From NCBI GenBank assembly GCA_967755175.1, contig CBRAFO010000040.1:1-31268 (forward strand): a stretch of DNA of 31,268 bases. The letters are read 5' to 3'. Positions 14,466 through 21,140 of the stretch are shown here, in pieces (position 1 is the stretch's first letter; every line of letters starts with the position of its first letter). The notes beneath the pieces were generated by a model that saw only the letters and a list, made by a program, of their open reading frames with translations, was not told the origin of the DNA and did no database searches. A program made the translations under genes and the position numbers. The DNA comes from Rariglobus sp967755175. GTDB lineage: Bacteria; Verrucomicrobiota; Verrucomicrobiia; Opitutales; Opitutaceae.

Positions 14466-15893
14466 TCAATCTGACACAGGCACGAGTCGCGCTACGCGGT
14501 CTGGCATGAGCACGTAGAGAAGTCCGTCGGGACCGGTGATGACATCACGCATGCGTCCGAGGCCTTTGAAGATGACCTCTTGGTCAACGACCTTGCCGCC
14601 TTTCAGCTCAAGGCGGACCAGTTCTTGTGCGGCGAGCGAGGTGACGAAGAGGTGGTTTTTCCACTTGGGGAAACGGTCGCCTGTGTAGAAACCCATGCCG
14701 CAGGGAGCGATAGAGGGCACCCAAGCAGTGACGGGCGGCTCGACGTTCGGAAGCGTGCTGAACTCGGTCATAGGCGTGCCGTTGTAGTTCATCCCGAAGG
14801 TGACGAGAGGCCAGCCGTAGTTGAGTCCGGGGTGAATGAGATTGAGTTCATCGCCGCCGCGCGGTCCATGCTCGTGCTCCCAGAGTTCGCCGGTGACGGG
14901 ATCGAGGCGAAGGCCTTGGGGATTGCGATGTCCGTAACTCCAGATCGAGGGAATCGCGCCCGGGGTGTTGATAAAGGGATTGTCGGCCGGAATGCGCCCG
15001 TCGTCGTAGAAGCGATGGATTTTTCCGTTCGGTCGCTTGAGGTCCTGGGCGTCTTGCGATTGGCCGCGTTCACCCATGGAGAAAAAGAGGAATCCCTTAC
15101 GATCGAAGGCGAGCCGTCCGCCGTAATGGATGCCGCCGGTGTTGCGGTAGAATTCGACCGGGGCGCGAAAGATCACCTGCTCGTCGGTCCATGCGTTGTC
15201 CTTGAGATGTCCGCGAACGACGGAAGTGAGGCAGACGTTCTTGCCATCGGTGTTTTTACGCGGATCGGCGAAGGCGAGGTAGATCCAGCCGTTGTGGGCG
15301 AAGTCAGGGTGGGGAACGACGTCGAAGAGACCGGCCTGGCCACCGGCGTCCACCGCAGGGGTTCCGCTGACGGGTTGCTCGCGAAGCACGCCTTTATCGA
15401 CGACACGGAGAGTGCCGCGTTTTTCCGTGATGAGCACGCGGTCATCGGGAAGGAAGGCGATGGACCACGGTTCCCGCAGACCGGGGAACGCGGTCTCGAT
15501 GCGGTAGGAATGCAGGCGGCTCGTGGCGATCGCACCCGGATCGGGATGCGGCGGGGGCTGGCGGCGTTCGGCGGCGTGGCCGGATTGTTCGCGGATATAG
15601 ACGATGAGCCCACGTATTTCTTTATCCGATACCGTGGCACCAAACGCGGGCATGCCGGCCTCGGGGTGGCCGTTGTGAATGCTGGCGGCGAGGCTGGCGT
15701 CGTCGCCACCATGTTTCCAGCTATCGCCGAGAAGCGAGGGGCCGGCACCACCTTCGAGACCGGCACCGTGGCAACCGGAGCAAAGTTCGGTGTAGAGCTT
15801 GCCCAAGTCCCTCGGAGGCTGCTGAGCCGGCGAACGGGAGGCGAGCAAAGCGGAGCCGAGTAAAACGGCCGAGAAGAAGCGGGGCAGGGGCAT
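14466..15893 (-). CDS. Cytochrome c-fused PQQ-dependent aldose sugar dehydrogenase
   Basis: A 475-residue periplasmic enzyme. After a signal peptide (residues 1-25, cleaved near SPAQ) comes a class I cytochrome c domain with the haem motif CSGCH and a likely distal Met in GMPAFGATVSD. The larger C-terminal part is the soluble-glucose/sorbosone dehydrogenase propeller (YliI/Asd type): LREPWSIAFLPDDRVLITEK, GLFDVVPHPDFA, GGRLAFDRKGFLFFSMGERG, SIWSYGHRNPQGLRLDP, ELWEHEHGPRGGDELNLI and GLNYGWPLV. This family oxidises aldose sugars with PQQ; the fused haem would pass electrons on to the respiratory chain. The frame stays open upstream through the tRNA-Leu gene, so the start is set at the ATG before the signal peptide. 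Confidence 0.92.
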   Translation of the reverse strand: MPLPRFFSAVLLGSALLASRSPAQQPPRDLGKLYTELCSGCHGAGLEGGAGPSLLGDSWKHGGDDASLAASIHNGHPEAGMPAFGATVSDKEIRGLIVYIREQSGHAAERRQPPPHPDPGAIATSRLHSYRIETAFPGLREPWSIAFLPDDRVLITEKRGTLRVVDKGVLREQPVSGTPAVDAGGQAGLFDVVPHPDFAHNGWIYLAFADPRKNTDGKNVCLTSVVRGHLKDNAWTDEQVIFRAPVEFYRNTGGIHYGGRLAFDRKGFLFFSMGERGQSQDAQDLKRPNGKIHRFYDDGRIPADNPFINTPGAIPSIWSYGHRNPQGLRLDPVTGELWEHEHGPRGGDELNLIHPGLNYGWPLVTFGMNYNGTPMTEFSTLPNVEPPVTAWVPSIAPCGMGFYTGDRFPKWKNHLFVTSLAAQELVRLELKGGKVVDQEVIFKGLGRMRDVITGPDGLLYVLMPDRVARLVPVSD

Positions 15894-15968
15894 GAGCGGC
15901 ACGACGTGGGGAGGGTTGGGCGTTTCGCTTGGGTTGAAGGCGAGTGTCGCAGAAGCAAAAACTTGCGC

Positions 15969-16054
15969 TGGTGCCCTTGGCCGGACTCGAACCGGCACGG
16001 CCTTACGGCCAAGAGATTTTAAGTCTCTGGTGTCTACCATTCCACCACAAGGGC
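15969..16054 (-). tRNA. tRNA-Leu(UAA)
   Basis: An 86-nt class II tRNA with encoded CCA. The acceptor stem GCCCTTG pairs with CAAGGGC. The anticodon stem AGAGA/TCTCT encloses CTTAAAA, giving anticodon UAA. A long variable arm, TGGCCGTAAGGCCG, is typical of leucine tRNAs. The T arm has GGTTCGAGTCC. It lies 75 nt upstream of the aldose dehydrogenase gene on the same strand. Confidence 0.96.
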
Positions 16055-16094
16055 GCTAGCGAACCGCGAGACTGAACAGTGTCTTTGCTGGCGG

Positions 16095-16736
16095 TCAACG
16101 CTGCGCGCTACTCGACGTGTGCGTCGTTCCTTCTTTTCTCGGCCGTGCGACTGCCGTTGGCGGGGCGATTCGGCCTTGGGTGGACGCTTGTTTCCGCGCA
16201 ACCCAAGTCGTGAGGGGGAAGCGGATGAGGCCGTGATACAGGCCGAGGATCATGATGACGCCGGCGACGGCATAGATCAGTCCCTCGGCGGTGGTGGGCA
16301 CGGCGGGGCGATAAACCTCAAGGGTGGCATTCGCGATGGAGTGATCGAGATTCGCGAAGAAAACGAAGGGCTTTTCCCAGAGCGAAGCGTTGCGAATGGC
16401 CGTCTCGGCGGACGTGAGGTCGTGGACGCGGGTAATGGCCTCCTGCATCACGTTGCCCAAGCGGGCGACGGCGGCGTCCGTGTTAGCTGCCGTGCGCTCG
16501 ATGAATTGAGGTAGCGTGAGCTTCGATTGCGCGGCAACGGATTCGAATTGGGCGAGCTGGCGGCGAGCCTCGTCGAGGCGTCCGCCGAGGCGCTGGAGGT
16601 ATTGCTGGATGAACTCGGGCAACTGGCAAAAGGCCACCGCGCCCAAGACGCAGAGCACGCGGTCCAGCAGGCTTTCGCCGGCGCGGAAAATCGGTCGAAG
16701 AGGTGCAGTCCAGCGCATGGCGGCGAGCTTCTCCAT
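16095..16736 (-). CDS. DUF2937-like inner-membrane protein
   Basis: About 213 residues from the ATG at 16736. A Met six residues later, or a TTG at 16796 overlapping the upstream stop, are alternative starts. The stretch LLDRVLCVLGAVAFCQLPEF followed by IQQYLQRLGGRLDEARRQLA is what I associate with DUF2937: a membrane helix, then an amphipathic helix. A second membrane helix, GLIYAVAGVIMILGLYHGLI, lies near the C-terminus, and the tail is basic. The family has no assigned biochemical role. The gene almost overlaps the 137-residue gene upstream and is probably cotranscribed with it. Confidence 0.65.
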   Translation of the reverse strand: MEKLAAMRWTAPLRPIFRAGESLLDRVLCVLGAVAFCQLPEFIQQYLQRLGGRLDEARRQLAQFESVAAQSKLTLPQFIERTAANTDAAVARLGNVMQEAITRVHDLTSAETAIRNASLWEKPFVFFANLDHSIANATLEVYRPAVPTTAEGLIYAVAGVIMILGLYHGLIRFPLTTWVARKQASTQGRIAPPTAVARPRKEGTTHTSSSAQR

Positions 16737-16792
16737 GCATCGCCCCGTGGGCAAGCGGCGAACGGGCGGGGCGATGTCAGGAGGCAAGTGCC

Positions 16793-17206
16793 TCAACGCA
16801 ATGGCGAGTCGGTGGTCAACTTATCTACGTCGAGCGTGACGCCGGCCTTTTCCAAGGTGCGCAGCAACGGCGTGGCGTAGGCTTCACCGAGGGTCTCGAT
16901 GAGTAAGTCCACATCGACTGAGTCGGAATCGGTCGCATAGCCGACCGCGTCGGCGATCTTGATGATGTCGTCCTCGGTGAAATGCTCCTCCAGAACGGAA
17001 GGGCGGATTTCGACCGAGGTAAGGGTCGCCCAAGGCGCACCCTCCGCATCGGGATCGCTTTGGGTCAGGCGAACGGTCCCGCGCAGGCCGGCGGCGGCGA
17101 TGCGGTGGGACGCGTGTTGGAGGGTTAACCAAGCGGCGGCAGTATGCGCCAGCGCGGCCTGTCGGAGGATCGTGGAACGGGAGGCAAGCAAGGCAGAGAG
17201 CTTCAT
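16793..17206 (-). CDS. Protein of unknown function, partner of the DUF2937-like gene
   Basis: A 137-residue soluble protein from the ATG at 17206. The first 45 residues are Ala-rich and helical (MKLSALLASRSTILRQAALA). Beta strands follow (RGTVRLTQSDPD, ATLTSVEIRP), then acidic helical segments (EEHFTEDDIIKIADAVGYAT and VDLLIETLGEAYATPLLRTL). I do not recognise the family. The stop overlaps a possible TTG start of the downstream gene, which suggests coupling. The frame runs upstream to 17293, but that part is Ser/Thr-rich and less protein-like. Confidence 0.6.
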   Translation of the reverse strand: MKLSALLASRSTILRQAALAHTAAAWLTLQHASHRIAAAGLRGTVRLTQSDPDAEGAPWATLTSVEIRPSVLEEHFTEDDIIKIADAVGYATDSDSVDVDLLIETLGEAYATPLLRTLEKAGVTLDVDKLTTDSPLR

Positions 17207-17455
17207 ATAATGAATTTCCGTCTGGGTGCCCGTGCACCGGGTTGAGGTGGAGGAAGAACCCGCCCCTTTATGCGGCACGTCCGCGAGCGACACGCCGAGG
17301 GAACGGCTGACCTGTCAACTGAGCCTGCGTCTGGTTAGCACGACGCGGGCCGAACGATCTCAAGCGACGAAAACCGTGGGCGTTCTCCCGCTGAGGTGCA
17401 AGCGGTCGGTCAGGGAATTTTTATGAAAGTAGGTTACTGCAAGAGGCGCCTGTAT
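17207..17455. other. Intergenic region without a recognisable gene
   Basis: This gap of about 250 nt lies between the end of the aminotransferase gene and the start of the 137-residue gene, both on the minus strand. It holds a small hairpin, GGTGC-CCGT-GCACC, near 17225 and an AT-rich patch near 17408-17420. The latter could contribute to a promoter for the downstream minus-strand genes, but I cannot place -35/-10 boxes. No T-tract terminator for the aminotransferase gene is seen. Confidence 0.35.
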
Positions 17456-18676
17456 TTAAGACAGACGCGCACGCAGAACTTTTCCGAAGCGGGCGATGCC
17501 TTCTTCGATGCGCGCCTCGGTCGCGTTGCTGAAATTGAGGCGCAGGGTATTGCGCACCGGTTCGCCGACCCAGAAGGGGGCGCCGGGGACAAACGCGATT
17601 TTTTCGCGGGCGGCCATGTGGAGGAGTTCGGTCGTGTCGATTCCCGCCGGTAACGTAACCCAAAGAAACAGGCCCCCTTCGGGCCGCGTCCACGAACAGG
17701 TGTCGGGCAGGTGGCGGGCGAGCGCGGCGAGCATCACGTCGCGGCGGCGGGCATACACGGAGCGTAGTGTTTCGACGTGCGCCGCAAGCACGCCGGGCTG
17801 GCTGACGTAGTGGTGAACGAGGCGCTGCGTGAAGGACGACGTGTGGAGATCGGCAGCTTGTTTGGCGGTGGTGATCTTGTCGCGCAACGAGCGGTCCGGG
17901 ACGTAGAGCCAGGCCACGCGCAGGCCGGGGGCGAGGATTTTGCTCGAAGTGCCGAGGTAAAGGCAGTCGCGAGCGCCGGGAAAGGTGCCGAGGGCGGGCA
18001 GGGCGTTGCCGGAAAAACGGAGTGCGCCGTAGGGATCATCCTCGAGCACCGGGATGCCGAACTCGGCGGCAATCAAGACTACCTCGGCGCGGCGGGCGGC
18101 GGACAGGGTTACCCCGGTCGGATTTTGAAAATTGGGGATCAGGTAGAGGAGTTTCGGGCGGACCGGGGACGTCTCCAGAAACGCACGGAGGGCGGCGGGT
18201 TGGAGTCCGTTTTCGTCGGACGCGAGGCCGATGGCGCGGGCTTCGTAGGCTTGAAAGGCTTGGAGCGCGCCGAGGTAGGCGGGGTTTTCGGTGATGACGA
18301 GGTCACCCGGGTCGAGCAGCACTTTGGCAATGAGGTCGAGCGCCTGTTGAGAGCCGGCGGTGATGACGATTTCGTCGGGCGCGGCGGTGAGGCCGACGGT
18401 TTCGGCGAGGTGCGAGCAGACCCATTCGCGGAGGGGGAGGTGGCCTTCGGTGACTCCGTATTGGAGGGAGGCGGGGCCGTCGGCGGCGAGCACGGCTTGG
18501 GCGGAGCGGGAGACCGCGTCCACGGGGAAGAGTTCGGGGGCGGGGAGTCCGCCGGCGAAGGAGATGACGTCGGGCGCGGCGGTGACCTTGAGGATCTCGC
18601 GGATGGCGCTGGGTTTGAGCGCGGCGGTGCGCGCAGCAAAGCGATAAACGGGTTGAGAGGAGCGGGATGTGTGCAT
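17456..18676 (-). CDS. PLP-dependent aminotransferase, LysN/2-aminoadipate type
   Basis: A 406-residue fold-type I aminotransferase (class I/II, subgroup related to LysN and to MocR C-terminal domains). Visible motifs are ISFAGGLPAPELFP near residue 38, YGVTEGHLPLREW, ITAGSQQALDLIAKVLLDPG, NFQNPTG (N185), LEDDPYG (D213/Y216), the PLP lysine in GTSSKILAPGLR (K246) and the carboxylate-binding Arg in RNTLRLNFSN. Members transfer amino groups between glutamate and 2-oxoadipate, branched-chain or aromatic oxo-acids. The valine-rich leader-like ORF and terminator upstream would fit a role in branched-chain amino acids, but that is inference. It follows a 72-residue ORF by 27 nt. Confidence 0.9.
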   Translation of the reverse strand: MHTSRSSQPVYRFAARTAALKPSAIREILKVTAAPDVISFAGGLPAPELFPVDAVSRSAQAVLAADGPASLQYGVTEGHLPLREWVCSHLAETVGLTAAPDEIVITAGSQQALDLIAKVLLDPGDLVITENPAYLGALQAFQAYEARAIGLASDENGLQPAALRAFLETSPVRPKLLYLIPNFQNPTGVTLSAARRAEVVLIAAEFGIPVLEDDPYGALRFSGNALPALGTFPGARDCLYLGTSSKILAPGLRVAWLYVPDRSLRDKITTAKQAADLHTSSFTQRLVHHYVSQPGVLAAHVETLRSVYARRRDVMLAALARHLPDTCSWTRPEGGLFLWVTLPAGIDTTELLHMAAREKIAFVPGAPFWVGEPVRNTLRLNFSNATEARIEEGIARFGKVLRARLS

Positions 18677-18703
18677 CGCGAGTTAGGACGTCTGCGGACT
18701 AAT

Positions 18704-18922
18704 TCAAGGGCGGTCGAGGTCGAAGAAGGTGAGGTCGCGGGCTGGCTCGGGCGGTTCGGGCGGAAGGAGATCGGGATGGGCGTTGAGCAGGAGCATGTCG
18801 TGCGTGGCGGGCCGGAGGGGTGTCTCGAAGAACGGGCGGCTGATCGCTTCACGGAGACGTTCCGCGTGGAGGCGGAGCGGTTGCGTGAAGCGCAACGTGG
18901 CGGTGAATTCGGTCGTGGTCAT
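18704..18922 (-). CDS. 72-residue protein of unknown function upstream of the aminotransferase
   Basis: A small soluble protein starting MTTTEFTATLRFTQPLRLHA, with a Pro-rich second half (NAHPDLLPPEPPEPARDLTF). It has no signal peptide or membrane helix. It lies between the terminator at 18980-19015 and the aminotransferase gene, 27 nt before the latter's start, so the two would share a transcript. It does not look like an ACT regulatory subunit (IlvN/IlvM). No Shine-Dalgarno sequence is visible, so translation is uncertain. Confidence 0.5.
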   Translation of the reverse strand: MTTTEFTATLRFTQPLRLHAERLREAISRPFFETPLRPATHDMLLLNAHPDLLPPEPPEPARDLTFFDLDRP

Positions 18923-18979
18923 GGCGGGTGTGGTTTGGTTTTTGATAAACCCACTCCCGTGCCGGTCCGGACAGGGCAC

Positions 18980-19015
18980 AAAAAAAGCCCCCTCCGGTAT
19001 GGCACCGGAGGGGGC
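18980..19015 (-). terminator. Rho-independent terminator/possible attenuator
   Basis: Read on the minus strand, a perfect 12-bp stem, GCCCCCTCCGGT / ACCGGAGGGGGC (19015-19004 with 18998-18987), with a 5-nt loop is followed by seven U (18986-18980). It begins 15 nt after the stop of a valine-rich short ORF and precedes the 72-residue ORF and the aminotransferase. It could end the transcript of the upstream hydroxylase gene, act as an attenuator, or both. Confidence 0.85.
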
Positions 19016-19030
19016 GAAAGTGATCTTCGC

Positions 19031-19141
19031 TCAGGCCCCTCTCGGCGCGCAGGTAACGGACACGACGACGACTGCGACTACGGAGGAGTAGGCGGAGGCT
19101 TTGGCGTTAGCCATGGGCGTCGTGGTGTTGCGGAGGTTCAT
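19031..19141 (-). CDS. Candidate attenuation leader peptide, valine-rich
   Basis: A 36-codon ORF, starting MNLRNTTTP, with a run of valine codons, SSVVAVVVVSVTCAPRGA. Residues 21-29 contain seven Val among nine codons. The stop lies 15 nt before a strong terminator, as in the ilv-type leaders; the E. coli IvbL leader also has two Val runs before an attenuator. The mRNA segment GAGGGG at the end of the ORF (19041-19036) can pair with CCCCTC in the 5' arm of the terminator (19013-19008), giving a weak 6-bp antiterminator. No good ribosome binding site is seen; an internal ATG at codon 10 is an alternative start. A chance ORF cannot be excluded. Confidence 0.5.
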   Translation of the reverse strand: MNLRNTTTPMANAKASAYSSVVAVVVVSVTCAPRGA

Positions 19142-19191
19142 TGAGACGAAGGCAAAGAGGCGCGGGATCGGTCGCGGGTCAAGTTGCGTTT

Positions 19192-20082
19192 TTAACGCGC
19201 GGCGCGGGCGGCACGGCGGTTCTTCACCGCTTCATCGGCCCGGCGGTCGAGCCAGCGAATAAAGGCGAAGCGCGGGCGGGGGCTCACGAATTCGTCGGCA
19301 TGGACCGCTTCACCGTGGGTGTAGAGGGTCTCGGGATCGACATAGGTGCCCAGCACGAAATCAACGAGCGGGAGGCCGAAGATGCCGGAGATACCTTCGT
19401 TGCAGCGGATGTCAGCGTGGTGGCGCAGGTGGAAGGCGTAGGCCTTGCGCCAGATGCGTCCGTAGCGCGGGTGTTCGATCAGGCGATCCCAGGTGTCTTG
19501 CGGCCAGTGTTCGACGGCGTGGATCAGCTCGTAAAGCGACATCGAAAACGAGACGGCAAGATAGCCGCCGAGGAATACCGGGGCGGAGGGGAATATCCAT
19601 TGGGCCACCGCCAGGAGGGGGGTAATCACCAGAGAGAACACCAGAACCGAATACCACGGGAAGTAGGATGCCTCGTGTTGTTTTTCCTCTTCGATGGGGA
19701 AGGTATTGCGAGCGATGTGGGTGTCGTCGTTTTCGATGAAGCCGGGGACCTCTGCGTTGCTCACTTTAGACCGGTGATAGCCAATGTGGGTAAGCGCGTG
19801 GTGGAGCGTGTGCTGCTTGTAAAAGTAGCTGAGCATCGGGACCAACGGCGCGTGCAAGATGTAGCGGTGGAAGAAGTATTCGAAAATACCGGCGATCGAA
19901 TGCACGCAGACGAATACGATCACAAAGGAGAGCCAGCCTGCGGCGAGTTGGGCACGCCAGACACCGGGGAATACCAGGGCCAAAACCGCAAAAAGAACGG
20001 CGAGTGAAAAGATAACTGTGGCGATAAAGAGCCACGGGGAGAATTTCTCCTCGTGCTTACCCCCGTGGGATTGATCGGACAT
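19192..20082 (-). CDS. Fatty acid hydroxylase/sterol desaturase superfamily membrane protein
   Basis: A 296-residue inner-membrane di-iron enzyme. Hydrophobic helices lie near residues 17-40, 48-70, 145-165 and 165-185. The histidine boxes are FFHRYILH (residues about 70-77), the HTLHH cluster, ELIHAVEHWP and HLRHH near residue 222, as expected for the iron ligands of this superfamily. These enzymes hydroxylate or desaturate lipids, carotenoids or sterols using oxygen; the substrate cannot be told from sequence. The C-terminal tail is strongly basic. The gene ends 51 nt before the leader-like ORF on the same strand. Confidence 0.85.
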   Translation of the reverse strand: MSDQSHGGKHEEKFSPWLFIATVIFSLAVLFAVLALVFPGVWRAQLAAGWLSFVIVFVCVHSIAGIFEYFFHRYILHAPLVPMLSYFYKQHTLHHALTHIGYHRSKVSNAEVPGFIENDDTHIARNTFPIEEEKQHEASYFPWYSVLVFSLVITPLLAVAQWIFPSAPVFLGGYLAVSFSMSLYELIHAVEHWPQDTWDRLIEHPRYGRIWRKAYAFHLRHHADIRCNEGISGIFGLPLVDFVLGTYVDPETLYTHGEAVHADEFVSPRPRFAFIRWLDRRADEAVKNRRAARAAR

Positions 20083-20221
20083 GGTGGAGTCGTGAGTGGA
20101 GGGTTGTCGGTTCTGTTAAAAGGAAAAGCTCATCAGCAAAGATGCAGGCCGACTAGCGTAATCGTCGCAAGCGACCTGCGGGGTGCCGGCTGTGATGGGC
20201 ATCGGTGTGAGCGGGTGCGGG

Positions 20222-20986
20222 TTATTTGTCTTTGTCGCCGCTAAATAATTTCTTGAGTCCAGCGCCGGCTTTCTTGACGGCACCTGAGGCGGCGTCGGTG
20301 GCTGTGGCGCCCGATGCGGAGCCGATGTTCAGGGCGGATTCGGCGACGGCTTTGGTGATATTTCCGAGGACCTGGGCCATGACTTTGGTCGCGAGTTGGT
20401 CGGGCGTGATACCGCCCTCGGCGGTGCCCAAATCGGTGAGGACCAGCGGCGGCATCGGCAGGGCGAGGGCGGTGGGGCCGACGCCGAGGGTGACCTTGGC
20501 GTTTTCGAGGCGGAAGGTTTTCACCTCAAACTTGAGGGGTTTGCCCTCCTTGGTGGTCGGGTGGTCAGCGGGCTTTTCTGCGGTGCCGCCCATATTCTTT
20601 TCGATGTTGTTGAGCAGGTCCTTGATGTTGCTGCTAAAAATCTTGGTTTCATAGACGAACTCGGGGGCGTTGATGATCATCTCCTTCACCACGATGTGGT
20701 CGCCGAGGAGCGACGTGGGCACGAGGCTCACGTGAACTTTTCCGCAAGAAAATGCCTTGTCGCCTTTCCAACCTTCCGGGTTGCCCACGAATAGTCCGTT
20801 CAACGTGCCGGCACCGGAAAGGGGCGAAATCGAGGCGCTGTTGAGCGTAACCTTGGTCCCTGTGATCGCGGGCGCGAACCGGTTGACTCCCTGAGTGACA
20901 ATCGAGCCGAGGAAAAACGAGGCGACGAAGGCACCGATGACCACGAGCGCGAGCAGGCTGGCCAGAATGATCAGGAGTTTTTTCAT
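20222..20986 (-). CDS. AsmA-like membrane-anchored protein
   Basis: A 254-residue protein with an N-terminal anchor helix (LLIILASLLALVVIGAFVAS, about residues 4-23) followed by a periplasmic beta-rich region. The stretches VTLNSASISPLSGAGTLNGL, SLLGDHIVVKEMIINAPEFV and KFEVKTFRLENAKVTL have the repeating strand pattern of AsmA/DUF748 proteins, which are related to VPS13-like lipid-transfer proteins. The last 50 residues are Ala/Lys-rich and low in complexity. The start is the ATG at 20986, directly before the anchor. It is divergent from the CoA-transferase gene, with 154 nt between them. Confidence 0.7.
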   Translation of the reverse strand: MKKLLIILASLLALVVIGAFVASFFLGSIVTQGVNRFAPAITGTKVTLNSASISPLSGAGTLNGLFVGNPEGWKGDKAFSCGKVHVSLVPTSLLGDHIVVKEMIINAPEFVYETKIFSSNIKDLLNNIEKNMGGTAEKPADHPTTKEGKPLKFEVKTFRLENAKVTLGVGPTALALPMPPLVLTDLGTAEGGITPDQLATKVMAQVLGNITKAVAESALNIGSASGATATDAASGAVKKAGAGLKKLFSGDKDK

Positions 20987-21140
20987 AAGGGTGAGTTGAG
21001 CAGCCCGCAACGTGTCCTGAGCGACACCTTCGGGCAAGCTCCCCTTGGCCTTAGCTGTGGTGCCCGGCCAAAGAATGCGCAGCCATTGGCAAATCGCGAT
21101 TGGTGGAGGAATCGCCGAGGGAGCATACTCTGGTTCCCAG

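Noticed and set aside
14580..15863. 427-codon plus-strand frame opposite the aldose dehydrogenase
   Set aside because: Shadow frame of a clearly coding minus-strand gene; no domain or motif is visible in it.
15894..16040. N-terminal extension of the aldose dehydrogenase frame
   Set aside because: The extra codons translate the tRNA-Leu gene and its flank. The signal peptide at 15893 gives a natural start.
17777..19144. 455-codon plus-strand frame over the aminotransferase and leader region
   Set aside because: Gly/Arg/Glu-rich low-complexity translation, antisense to a well-conserved aminotransferase; it also crosses a terminator.
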